Assembly (NCBI RefSeq): GCF_964340395.1
Contig: NC_135554.1
Span: 3,686,975 to 3,750,974, forward strand
Reading direction: 5' to 3'
Length of the DNA stretch: 64,000 nucleotides
From: Glandiceps talaboti
Taxonomy: Eukaryota > Hemichordata > Enteropneusta > Spengelidae
Both the position numbers and the translations under genes were made by a program. Under the pieces are notes generated by a model. The model was not told the origin of the DNA, made no database searches, and worked only from the letters and a program-made list of their open reading frames with translations. Positions within the stretch are counted from its first letter, which is position 1, and every line of letters starts with the position of its first letter. Shown piece after piece: positions 32,899 through 47,800 of this stretch.

Positions 32899-35800
32899 TC
32901 TGTGTGTGTGTGTGTGTGTGTGAGTGTGTGTCTGTCTGTGTGTGTGTGTCTGTGTGTGTGTGTATGTGTGTGTGTCTGTGTGTGTGTGTGTGTGTCTGTG
33001 TGTGTGTGTGTGTGTGTGGATGTGTGTGTGTGTGTATGTGTGTGTATGTCTGTATGTCTGTGTGTGAATGTGTGTGTGTCTGTGTGTGTGTCTGTGTGTT
33101 CACATTTATTTGATATAGTTCAGTTTCTTTCTTCTCAATGTAAACACAAAACAGATGAGATTTGCTTTAACTTGCTATGAGTCCATTTTCTTTTTTATCC
33201 CTTAAAGGGCAGCTCCAAAGTCATTGGAGCAGCAAGGTAGACCGTGTAGATATTGGTATTTTGGGGCATATTGTACTGTTTAAAGCATGTTACTTGAAAA
33301 GCTCACAAGTATAAAGCTAGTTTCAGATTCAGAATCAGATTCACATTGGAGGATAATTGAGCCTCATGTTCAGACTAGTCTCATATTGAGCCTCAAATTC
33401 AGCATCATACCACCCTCATATAATTGTCACTTACCTTGGTATTTACCACCACCATAATTGTCACTTACCTTGGTATTTACCACCACCATAATTGTCACTT
33501 ACCTTGGTATTTACCACCACCATATCATTATCACTTACCCTGGTATTTACCACCACCATATCATTATCACTTACCCTGGTATTTACCAACCTCATATCAT
33601 TGTCACTTACCCTGGTATTTACCACCCTCATATAATTGTCACTTACCTTGGTATTTACCACCCTCATATAATTGTCACTTACCCAGGTATTTACCACCAA
33701 CATATCATTATCACTTACCCTGGTATATACCACCGCCATATCATTGTCACACTTACCCTGGTATTTACCACCACCATATCATTGTCACTTACCTTGGTAT
33801 TTACCACCACCATATCATTATCACTTACCCTGGTATTTACCACCGCCATATCATTGTCACACTTACCCTGGTATTTACCACCACCATATCATTGTCACTT
33901 ACCTTGGTATTTACCACCACCATATCATTATCACTTACCCTGGTATTTACCACCACCATATCATTGTCACACTTACCCTGGTATTTACCACCACCATATC
34001 ATTATCACTTACCCTGGTATTTACCACCACCATATCATTGTCACACTTACCCTGGTATTTACCACCACCATATCATTGTCACACTTACCCTGGTATTTAC
34101 CACCACCATATCATTATCACTTACCCTGGTATTTACCACCACCATATCATTGTCACACTTACCCTGGTATTTACCACCACCATATCATTGTCACACTTAC
34201 CCTGGTATTTACCACCCTCATATCGTTGAGTCTCTCTATCATATTGATGTATACCAAAGTCTCTCTATCATATTGATGTATATCAAAGTCCCTCTATCAT
34301 ATTGATGTATACCAAAGTCCCTCTATCATATTGATGTATATCAAAGTTCCTCTATCATATTGATGTATATCAAAGTCCCTCTATCATATTGATGTATACC
34401 AAAGTCTCTCTATCATATTGATGTATACCAAAGTCCCTCTATCATATTGATGTATATCAAAGTCCCTCTATCATATTGATGTATACCAAAGTCAGTCTAT
34501 CATATTGATGTATACCAAAGTTCCTCTATCATATTGATGTATATCAAAGTCCCTCTATCATATTGATGTATATCAAAGTCTCTCTATCATATTGATGTAT
34601 ACCAAAGTCCCTCTATCATATTGATGTATACCAAAGTCCCTCTATCATATTGATGTATACCAAAGTCTCTCTATCATATTGATGTATACCAAAGTCTCTC
34701 TATAATATTGATGTATATCAAAGTCTCTCTATCCTGATCATATTGATGTATACCAAAGTCAGTCTATCATATTGATGTATATCAAAGTTCCTCTATCATA
34801 TTGATGTATACCAAAGTCTCTCTATCATATTGATGTATACCAAAGTCCCTCTATCATATTGATGTATACCAAAGTCCCTCTATCATATTGATGTATACCA
34901 AAGTCCCTCTATCATATTGATGTATATCAAAGTCCCTCTATCATATTGATGTATATCAAAGTCAGTCTATCATATTGATGTATACCAAAGTCTCTCTATC
35001 ATATTGATGTATACCAAAGTCCCTCTATCATATTGATGTATACCAAAGTCCCTCTATCATATTGATGTATATCAAAGTCAGTCTATCATATTGATGTATA
35101 CCAAAGTCTCTCTATCATATTGATGTATACCAAAGTCTCTCTATCATATTGATGTATACCAAAGTCCCTCTATCATATTGATGTATATCAAAGTCTCTCT
35201 ATCATATTGATGTATACCAAAGTCTCTCTATCATATTGATGTATACCAAAGTCCCTCTATCATATTGATGTATACCAAAGTCTCTCTATCATATTGATGT
35301 ATACCAAAGTTCCTCTATCATATTGATGTATACCAAAGTCCCTCTATCATATTGATGTATACCAAAGTCAGTCTATCATATTGATGTATACCAAAGTCTC
35401 TCTATCATATTGATGTATACCAAAGTCCCTCTATCATATTGATGTATACCAAAGTCTCTCTATCATATTGATGTATACCAAAGTCTCTCTATCATATTGA
35501 TGTATACCAAAGTCAGTCTATCATATTGATGTATACCAAAGTCCCTCTATCATATTGATGTATATCAAAGTCCCTCTATCATATTGATGTATACCAAAGT
35601 CTCTCTATCATATTGATGTATACCAAAGTCTCTCTATCATATTGATGTATACCAAAGTCAGTCTATCATATTGATGTATGCCAAAGTCAGTCTATCGTAT
35701 TGATGTATACCAAAGTCCCTCTATCATATTGATGTATATCAAAGTCCCTCTATCATATTGATGTATACCAAAGTCTCTCTATCATATTGATGTATATCAA

Positions 35801-38800
35801 AGTTCCTCTATCATATTGATGTATACCAAAGTTCCTCTATCATATTGATGTATATCAAAGTTCCTCTATCATATTGATGTATACCAAAGTCCCTCTATCG
35901 TATTGATGTATACCAAAGTCTCTCTATCATATTGATGTATACCAAAGTCTCTCTATCATATTGATGTATACCAAAGTCTCTCTATCATATTGATGTATAC
36001 CAAAGTCCCTCTATCATATTGATGTATACCAAAGTCCCTCTATCATATTGATGTATACCAAAGTCTCTCTATCATATTGATGTATACCAAAGTCTCTCTA
36101 TCATATTGATGTATACCAAAGTCCCTCTATCATATTGATGTATACCAAAGTCCCTCTATCATATTGATGTATACCAAAGTCTCTCTATCATATTGATGTA
36201 TACCAAAGTCTCTCTATCATATTGATGTATACCAAAGTCTCTCTATAATATTGATGTATACCAAAGTCCCTCTATCATATTGATGTATACCAAAGTCCCT
36301 CTATCATATTGATGTATACCAAAGTCTCTCTATCATATTGATGTATACCAAAGTCTCTCTATCATATTGATGTATACCAAAGTCCCTCTATCATATTGAT
36401 GTATACCAAAGTCTCTCTATCATATTGATGTATATCAAAGTCCCTCTATCATATTGATGTATATCAAAGTCCCTCTATCATATTGATGTATATCAAAGTC
36501 CCTCTATCATATTGATGTATATCAAAGTCTCTCTATCATATTGATGTATACCAAAGTCCCTCTATCATATTGATGTATACCAAAGTCCCTCTATCATATT
36601 GATGTATACCAAAGTCCCTCTATCATATTGATGTATACCAAAGTCTCTCTATCATATTGATGTATACCAAAGTCAGTCTATCATATTGATGTATACCAAA
36701 GTCCCTCTATCATATTGATGTATACCAAAGTCCCTCTATCATATTGATGTATACCAAAGTCTCTCTATCATATTGATGTATACCAAAGTCTCTCTATCAT
36801 ATTGATGTATACCAAAGTCTCTCTATCATATTGATGTATACCAAAGTCCCTCTATCATATTGATGTATACCAAAGTCTCTCTATCATATTGATGTATACC
36901 AAAGTCCCTCTATCATATTGATGTATACCAAAGTCTCTCTATCATATTGATGTATACCAAAGTCTCTCTATCATATTGATGTATACCAAAGTCCCTCTAT
37001 CATATTGATGTATACCAAAGTCCCTCTATCATATTGATGTATACCAAAGTCCCTCTATCATATTGATGTATACCAAAGTCTCTCTATCATATTGATGTAT
37101 ACCAAAGTCTCTCTATCATATTGATGTATATCAAAGTCCCTCTATCATATTGATGTATACCAAAGTCAGTCTATCATATTGATGTATATCAAAGTTCCTC
37201 TATCATATTGATGTATACCAAAGTCTCTCTATCATATTGATGTATACCAAAGTCCCTCTATCATATTGATGTATACCAAAGTCCCTCTATCATATTGATG
37301 TATACCAAAGTCCCTCTATCATATTGATGTATACCAAAGTCTCTATCATATTGATGTATACCAAAGTCCCTCTATCATATTGATGTATATCAAAGTCCCT
37401 CTATCATATTGATGTATACCAAAGTCTCTCTATCATATTGATGTATACCAAAGTCTCTCTATCATATTGATGTATATCAAAGTCCCTCTATCATATTGAT
37501 GTATACCAAAGTCAGTCTATCATATTGATGTATATCAAAGTTCCTCTATCATATTGATGTATACCAAAGTCTCTCTATCATATTGATGTATACCAAAGTC
37601 CCTCTATCATATTGATGTATACCAAAGTCCCTCTATCATATTGATGTATACCAAAGTCCCTCTATCATATTGATGTATACCAAAGTCTCTATCATATTGA
37701 TGTATACCAAAGTCCCTCTATCATATTGATGTATATCAAAGTCCCTCTATCATATTGATGTATACCAAAGTCCCTCTATCATATTGATGTATACCAAAGT
37801 CCCTCTATGATATTGATGTATACCAAAGTCCCTCTATCATATTGATGTATACCAAAGTCCCTCTATCATATTGATGTATACCAAAGTCCCTCTATCATAT
37901 TGATGTATACCAAAGTCTCTCTATCATATTGATGTATACCAAAGTCTCTCTATCATATTGATGTATACCAAAGTCCCTCTATCATATTGATGTATACCAA
38001 AGTCCCTCTATCATATTGATGTATACCAAAGTCCCTCTATCATATTCATGTATACCAAAGTCTCTATCATATTGATGTATACCAAAGTCCCTCTATCATA
38101 TTGATGTATATCAAAGTCTCTATCATATTGATGTATACCAAAGTCTCTCTATCATATTGATGTATACCAAAGTCCCTCTATCATATTGATGTATACCAAG
38201 TCAGTCTATCATATTGATGTATACCAAAGTCTCTCTATCATATTGATGTATACCAAGTCAGTCTATCATATTGATGTATACCAAAGTCTCTCTATCATAT
38301 TGATGTATACCAAAGTCCCTCTATCATATTGATGTATACCAAAGTCTCTCTATCATATTGATGTATACCAAAGTCTCTCTATCATATTGATGTATACCAA
38401 AGTCAGTCTATCATATTGATGTATACCAAAGTCCCTCTATCATATTGATGTATATCAAAGTCCCTCTATCATATTGATGTATACCAAAGTCTCTCTATCA
38501 TATTGATGTATACCAAAGTCTCTCTATCATATTGATGTATACCAAAGTCAGTCTATCATATTGATGTATGCCAAAGTCAGTCAATCGTATTGATGTATAC
38601 CAAAGTCCCTCTATCATATTGATGTATATCAAAGTCAGTCTATCGTATTGATGTATACCAAAGTCCCTCTATCATATTGATGTATATCAAAGTCCCTCTA
38701 TCATATTGATGTATACCAAAGTCTCTCTATCATATTGATGTATATCAAAGTCAGTCTATCATATTGATGTATACCAAAGTCCCTCTATCATATTGATGTA

Positions 38801-41800
38801 TACCAAAGTCTCTCTATCGTATTGATGTATACCAAAGTCTCTCTATCATATTGATGTATACCAAAGTCTCTCTATCATATTGATGTATACCAAAGTCTCT
38901 CTATCATATTGATGTATACCAAAGTCCCTCTATCATATTGATGTATACCAAAGTCCCTCTATCATATTGATGTATACCAAAGTCTCTCTATCATATTGAT
39001 GTATACCAAAGTCTCTCTATCATATTGATGTATAGCAAAGTTCCTCTATCATATTGATGTATATCAAAGTTCCTCTATCATATTGATGTATACCAAAGTC
39101 TCTCTATCATATTGATGTATACCAAAGTTCCTCTATCATATTGATGTATACCAAAGTCCCTCTATCATATTGATGTATACCAAAGTCTCTCTATCATATT
39201 GATGTATACCAAAGTCAGTCTATCATATTGATGTATAGCAAAGTCTCTCTATCATATTGATGTATACCAAAGTCTCTCTATCATATTGATGTATACCAAA
39301 GTCAGTCTATCATATTGATGTATACCAAAGTTCCTCTATCATATTGATGTATATCAAAGTTCCTCTATCATATTGATGTATACCAAAGTCTCTCTATCAT
39401 ATTGATGTATACCAAAGTCTCTATCATATTGATGTATACCAAAGTCTCTCTATCATATTGATGTATATCAAAGTCCCTCTATCATATTGATGTATACCAA
39501 AGTCCCTCTATCATATTGATGTATACCAAAGTCCCTCTATCATATTGATGTATACCAAAGTCTCTCTATCATATTGATGTATACCAAAGTCCCTCTATCA
39601 TATTGATGTATACCAAAGTCTCTCTATCATATTGATGAATACCAAAGTTCCTCTATCATATTGATGTATACCAAAGTCTCTCTATCATATTGATGAATAC
39701 CAAAGTCTCTCTATCATATTGATGTATACCAAAGTCTCTCTATCATATTGATGTATACCAAAGTCTCTCTATCATATTGATGTATATCAAAGTTCCTCTA
39801 TCATATTGATGTATACCAAAGTTCCTCTATCATATTGATGTATACCAAAGTCCCTCTATCATATTGATGTATACCAAAGTCCCTCTATCATATTGATGTA
39901 TACCAAAGTCCCTCTATCATATTGATGTATATCAAAGTCTCTCTATCATATTGATGTATACCAAAGTCCCTCTATCATATTGATGTATACCAAAGTCCCT
40001 CTATCATATTGATGTATACCAAAGTCTCTCTATCATATTGATGTATACCAAAGTCTCTCTATCATATTGATGTATACCAAAGTTCCTCTATCATATTGAT
40101 GTATATCAAAGTCCCTCTATCATATTGATGTATACCAAAGTCCCTCTATCATATTGATGTATACCAAAGTCTCTCTATCATATTGATGTATACCAAAGTC
40201 CCTCTATCATATTGATGTATACCAAAGTCTCTCTATCATATTGATGTATACCAAAGTTCCTCTATCATATTGATGTATATCAAAGTCCCTCTATCATATT
40301 GATGTATACCAAAGTCTCTCTATCGTATTGATGTATACCAAAGTCTCTCTATCATATTGATGTATACCAAAGTCTCTCTATCATATTGATGTATACCAAA
40401 GTCTCTCTATCGTATTGATGTATACCAAAGTCTCTCTATCATATTGATGTATACCAAAGTCCCTCTATCATATTGATGTATACCAAAGTCTCTCTATCAT
40501 ATTGATGTATACCAAAGTTCCTCTATCATATTGATGTATATCAAAGTCCCTCTATCATATTGATGTATACCAAAGTCTCTCTATCGTATTGATGTATACC
40601 AAAGTCTCTCTATCATATTGATGTATATCAAAGTCCCTCTATCATATTGATGTATACCAAAGTCTCTCTATCGTATTGATGTATACCAAAGTCTCTCTAT
40701 CATATTGATGTATACCAAAGTCTCTCTATCATATTGATGTATACCAAAGTCTCTCTATCATATTGATGTATACCAAAGTCCCTCTATCATATTGATGTAT
40801 ACCAAAGTCCCTCTATCATATTGATGTATACCAAAGTCTCTATCATATTGATGTATACCAAAGTCTCTATCATATTGATGAATACCAAAGTCTCTCCACA
40901 TATTGATGTATACCAAAGTCTCTCTATCATATTGATGTATACCAAAGTCCCTCTATCATATTGATGTATACCAAAGTCTCTCTATCATATTGATGTATAC
41001 CAAAGTTCCTCTATCATATTGATGTATACCAAAGTCCCTCTATCATATTGATGTATACCAAAGTCCCTCTATCATATTGATGTATATCAAAGTTCCTCTA
41101 TCATATTGATGAATACCAAAGTTCCTCTATCATATTGATGTATACCAAAGTCTCTCTATCATATTGATGTATACCAAAGTTCCTCTATCATATTGATGTA
41201 TACCAAAGTCTCTCTATCATATTGATGTATACCAAAGTTCCTCTATCATATTGATGTATACCAAAGTCTCTCTATCATATTGATGTATACCAAAGTTCCT
41301 CTATCATATTGATGTATACCAAAGTCCCTCTATCATATTGATGTATACCAAAGTTCCTCTATCATATTGATGTATACCAAAGTCAGTCTATCATATTGAT
41401 GTATACCAAAGTCCCTCTATCATATTGATGTATACCAAAGTCCCTCTATCGTATTGATGTATACCAAAGTCTCTCTATCATATTGATGTATACCAAAGTC
41501 TCTCTATCATATTGATGTATACCAAAGTCTCTCTATCATATTGATGTATACCAAAGTCCCTCTATCATATTGATGTATACCAAAGTCCCTCTATCATATT
41601 GATGTATACCAAAGTCTCTCTATCATATTGATGTATACCAAAGTCTCTCTATCATATTGATGTATACCAAAGTCTCTCTATCATATTGATGTATACCAAA
41701 GTCAGTCTATCATATTGATGTATACCAAAGTCCCTCTATCATATTGATGTATATCAAAGTCCCTCTATCATATTGATGTATACCAAAGTCTCTCTATCAT

Positions 41801-44800
41801 ATTGATGTATACCAAAGTCTCTCTATCATATTGATGTATACCAAAGTCAGTCTATCATATTGATGTATGCCAAAGTCAGTCAATCGTATTGATGTATACC
41901 AAAGTCCCTCTATCATATTGATGTATATCAAAGTCAGTCTATCGTATTGATGTATACCAAAGTCCCTCTATCATATTGATGTATATCAAAGTCCCTCTAT
42001 CATATTGATGTATACCAAAGTCCCTCTATCATATTGATGTATACCAAAGTCCCTCTATCATATTGATGTATACCAAAGTCCCTCTATCATATTGATGAAT
42101 ACCAAAGTCTCTCTATCATATTGATGTATATCAAAGTCAGTCTATCATATTGATGTATACCAAAGTCCCTCTATCATATTGATGTATACCAAAGTCTCTC
42201 TATCGTATTGATGTATACCAAAGTCTCTCTATCATATTGATGTATACCAAAGTCTCTCTATCATATTGATGTATACCAAAGTCTCTCTATCATATTGATG
42301 TATACCAAAGTCCCTCTATCATATTGATGTATACCAAAGTCCCTCTATCATATTGATGTATACCAAAGTCTCTCTATCATATTGATGTATACCAAAGTCT
42401 CTCTATCATATTGATGTATAGCAAAGTTCCTCTATCATATTGATGTATATCAAAGTTCCTCTATCATATTGATGTATACCAAAGTCTCTCTATCATATTG
42501 ATGTATACCAAAGTTCCTCTATCATATTGATGTATACCAAAGTCCCTCTATCATATTGATGTATACCAAAGTCTCTCTATCATATTGATGTATACCAAAG
42601 CCAGTCTATCATATTGATGTATAGCAAAGTCTCTCTATCATATTGATGTATACCAAAGTCTCTCTATCATATTGATGTATACCAAAGTCAGTCTATCATA
42701 TTGATGTATACCAAAGTTCCTCTATCATATTGATGTATATCAAAGTTCCTCTATCATATTGATGTATACCAAAGTCTCTCTATCATATTGATGTATACCA
42801 AAGTCTCTATCATATTGATGTATACCAAAGTCTCTCTATCATATTGATGTATATCAAAGTCCCTCTATCATATTGATGTATACCAAAGTCCCTCTATCAT
42901 ATTGATGTATACCAAAGTCCCTCTATCATATTGATGTATACCAAAGTCTCTCTATCATATTGATGTATACCAAAGTCCCTCTATCATATTGATGTATACC
43001 AAAGTCTCTCTATCATATTGATGAATACCAAAGTTCCTCTATCATATTGATGTATACCAAAGTCTCTCTATCATATTGATGAATACCAAAGTCTCTCTAT
43101 CATATTGATGTATACCAAAGTCTCTCTATCATATTGATGTATACCAAAGTCTCTCTATCATATTGATGTATATCAAAGTTCCTCTATCATATTGATGTAT
43201 ACCAAAGTTCCTCTATCATATTGATGTATACCAAAGTCCCTCTATCATATTGATGAATACCAAAGTCTCTCTATCATATTGATGTATACCAAAGTCCCTC
43301 TATCATATTTATGTATACCAAAGTCCCTCTATCATATTGATGTATACCAAAGTCCCTCTATCATATTGATGTATACCAAAGTCTCTCTATCATATTGATG
43401 TATACCAAAGTCCCTCTATCATATTGATGTATACCAAAGTTCCTCTATCATATTGATGTATACCAAAGTCTCTCTATCATATTGATGTATACCAAAGTCC
43501 CTCTATCATATTGATGTATACCAAAGTCAGTCTATCATATTGATGTATACCAAAGTCCCTCTATCATATTGATGAATACCAAAGTCCCTCTATCATATTG
43601 ATGTATACCAAAGTCTCTCTATCATATTGATGTATACCAAAGTCCCTCTATCATATTGATGTATACCAAAGTCTCTCTATCATATTGATGTATACCAAAG
43701 TCCCTCTATCATATTGATGTATACCAAAGTCCCTCTATCATATTGATGAATACCAAAGTCCCTCTATCATATTGATGTATACCAAAGTCAGTCTATCATA
43801 TTGATGTATAGCAAAGTCAGTCAATCATATTGATGAATACCAAAGTCCCTCTATCATATTGATGTATACCAAAGTCCCTCTATCATATTGATGAATACCA
43901 AAGTCAGTCTATCATATTGATGTATACCAAAGTCTCTCTATCATATTGATGTATACCAAAGTCCCTCTATCATATTGATGTATAGCAAAGTCCCTCTATC
44001 ATATTGATGAATACCAAAGTCTCTCTATCATATTGATGAATACCAAAGTTCCTCTATCATATTGATGAATACCAAAGTTCCTCTATCGTATTGATGTATA
44101 CCAAAGTCTCTCTATCATATTGATGTATACCAAAGTCAGTCTATCATATTGATGTATACCAAAGTCAGTCTATCATATTGATGAATACCAAAGTCTCTCT
44201 ATCATATTGATGTATACCAAAGTCCCTCTATCATATTGATGTATATCAAAGTCTCTCTATCATATTGATGTATACCAAAGTCAGTCTATCATATTGATGT
44301 ATACCAAAGTCCCTCTATCATATTGATGTATACCAAAGTCCCTCTATCATATTGATGAATACCAAAGTCTCTCTATCATATTGATGTATACCAAAGTCTC
44401 TCTATCATATTGATGAATACCAAAGTTCCTCTATCATATTGATGTATACCAAAGTCTCTCTATCATATTGATGTATATCAAAGTCCCTCTATCATATTGA
44501 TGTATACCAAAGTCTCTCTATCATATTGATGTATACCAAAGTTCCTCTATCATATTGATGTATACCAAAGTTCCTCTATCATATTGATGAATACCAAAGT
44601 TCCTCTATCATATTGATGAATACCAAAGTCTCTCTATCATATTGATGTATACCAAAGTTCCTCTATCATATTGATGTATACCAAAGTCTCTCTATCATAT
44701 TGATGAATACCAAAGTTCCTCTATCATATTGATGAATACCAAAGTTCCTCTATCATATTGATGTATACCAAAGTTCCTCTATCATATTGATGAATACCAA

Positions 44801-47800
44801 AGTTCCTCTATCATATTGATGAATACCAAAGTTCCTCTATCATATTGATGTATACCAAAGTTCCTCTATCATATTGATGAATACCAAAGTTCCTCTATCA
44901 TATTGATGTATACCAAAGTCTCTCTATCATATTGATGAATACCAAAGTCCCTCTATCATATTGATGTATACCAAAGTCTCTCTATCATATTGATGTATAC
45001 CAAAGTCAGTCTATCATATTGATGTATACCAAAGTCCCTCTATCATATTGATGTATACCAAAGTCTCTCTATCATATTGATGAATACCAAAGTCTCTCTA
45101 TCATATTGATGTATATCAAAGTTCCTCTATCATATTGATGTATACCAAAGTTCCTCTATCATATTGATGAATACCAAAGTCTCTCTATCATATTGATGAA
45201 TACCAAAGTTCCTCTATCATATTGATGTATACCAAAGTCTCTCTATCATATTGATGTATACCAAAGTCTCTCTATCATATTGATGTATATCAAAGTTCCT
45301 CTATCATATTGATGTATACCAAAGTTCCTCTATCATATTGATGTATACCAAAGTCCCTCTATCATATTGATGTATACCAAAGTTCCTCTATCATATTGAT
45401 GTATACCAAAGTCAGTCTATCATATTGATGTATACCAAAGTCCCTCTATCATATTGATGTATACCAAAGTCCCTCTATCGTATTGATGTATACCAAAGTC
45501 TCTCTATCATATTGATGTATACCAAAGTCTCTCTATCATATTGATGTATACCAAAGTCTCTCTATCATATTGATGTATACCAAAGTCCCTCTATCATATT
45601 GATGTATACCAAAGTCCCTCTATCATATTGATGTATACCAAAGTCTCTCTATCATATTGATGTATACCAAAGTCTCTCTATCATATTGATGTATAGCAAA
45701 GTTCCTCTATCATATTGATGTATACCAAAGTTCCTCTATCATATTGATGTATATCAAAGTTCCTCTATCATATTGATGTATACCAAAGTCTCTCTATCAT
45801 ATTGATGTATACCAAAGTTCCTCTATCATATTGATGTATACCAAAGTCCCTCTATCATATTGATGTATACCAAAGTCTCTCTATCATATTGATGTATACC
45901 AAAGTCAGTCTATCATATTGATGTATAGCAAAGTCTCTCTATCATATTGATGTATACCAAAGTCTCTCTATCATATTGATGTATACCAAAGTCAGTCTAT
46001 CATATTGATGTATACCAAAGTTCCTCTATCATATTGATGTATATCAAAGTTCCTCTATCATATTGATGTATACCAAAGTCTTTCTATCATATTGATGTAT
46101 ACCAAAGTCTCTCTATCATATTGATGTATACCAAAGTCTCTCTATCATATTGATGTATATCAAAGTCCCTCTATCATATTGATGTATACCAAAGTCTCTC
46201 TATCATATTGATGTATACCAAAGTCAGTCTATCATATTGATGTATATCAAAGTCCCTCTATCATATTGATGTATACCAAAGTCTCTCTATCATATTGATG
46301 TATACCAAAGTCAGTCTATCATATTGATGTATACCAAAGTCTCTCTATCATATTGATGTATACCAAAGTCTCTATCATATTGATGTATACCAAAGTCTCT
46401 CTATCATATTGATGTATACCAAAGTCTCTCTATCATATTGATGTATACCAAAGTCTCTCTATCATATTGATGTATATCAAAGTCCCTCTATCATATTGAT
46501 GTATACCAAAGTCTCTCTATCATATTGATGTATACCAAAGTCTCTCTATCATATTGATGTATACCAAAGTCTCTCTATCATATTGATGTATATCAAAGTT
46601 CCTCTATCATATTGATGTATACCAAAGTTCCTCTATCATATTGATGTATACCAAAGTTCCTCTATCATATTGATGTATACCAAAGTCCCTCTATCATATT
46701 GATGTATACCAAAGTTCCTCTATCATATTGATGTATACCAAAGTCTCTATCATATTGATGTATACCAAAGTTCCTCTATCATATTGATGTATACCAAAGT
46801 TCCTCTATCATATTGATGTATACCAAAGTTCCTCTATCATATTGATGTATACCAAAGTCTCTCTATCATATTGATGTATATCAAAGTTCCTCTATCATAT
46901 TGATGTATACCAAAGTTCCTCTATCATATTGATGTATACCAAAGTCTCTCTATCATATTGATGTATACCAAAGTTCCTCTATCATATTGATGTATACCAA
47001 AGTTCGTCTATCATATTGATGTATACCAAAGTCTCTCTATCATATTGATGTATACCAAAGTTCCTCTATCATATTGATGTATACCAAAGTTCCTCTATCA
47101 TATTGATGTATACCAAAGTTCCTCTATCATATTGATGTATACCAAAGTTCCTCTATCATATTGATGTATACCAAAGTCTCTCTATCATATTGATGTATAC
47201 CAAAGTCTCTCTATCATATTGATGTATACCAAAGTCTCTATCATATTGATGTATACCAAAGTTCCTCTATCATATTGATGTATACCAAAGTCTCTCTATC
47301 ATATTGATGTATACCAAAGTCTCTCTATCATATTGATGTATACCAAAGTCTCTATCATATTGATGTATACCAAAGTCCCTCTATCATATTGATGTATACC
47401 AAAGTCTCTCTATCATATTGATGTATACCAAAGTCCCTCTATCATATTGATGTATACCAAAGTTCCTCTATCATATTGATGTATACCAAAGTCCCTCTAT
47501 CATATTGATGTATACCAAAGTTCCTCTATCATATTGATGTATACCAAAGTCAGTCTATCATATTGATGTATACCAAAGTCTCTATCGTATTGATGTATAC
47601 CAAAGTTCCTCTATCATATTGATGTATACCAAAGTTCCTCTATCATATTGATGTATACCAAAGTCTCTATCGTATTGATGTATACCAAAGTTCCTCTATC
47701 ATATTGATGTATACCAAAGTTCCTCTATCATATTGATTTGTGTATATCTAGTGTAATACATCAAATTATTTTTTGTTCTGTATCTCATTATTTTACAGAC

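Larger units (their letters stand above)
32754..47798 (+). other. PLPP intron 3 (15.0 kb, nearly all tandem repeats)
   Basis: Donor GTTAGA (weak at +3), acceptor ttattttacag. Three arrays fill about 14.6 kb. The unique part at 33101-33423 has no gene. Only about 60 bp separate the last repeat unit from exon 4. Confidence 0.92.

Noticed and set aside
33424-34305. Histidine/tyrosine/proline-rich frames of 185-293 codons
   Set aside because: Arise from the 34-38-bp array; no start context, and they lie within intron 3.
34230-47738. CRISPR-like array (regular ~29-bp repeat)
   Set aside because: Units are directly contiguous with no unique spacers, lie inside an animal intron, and no cas genes are present.
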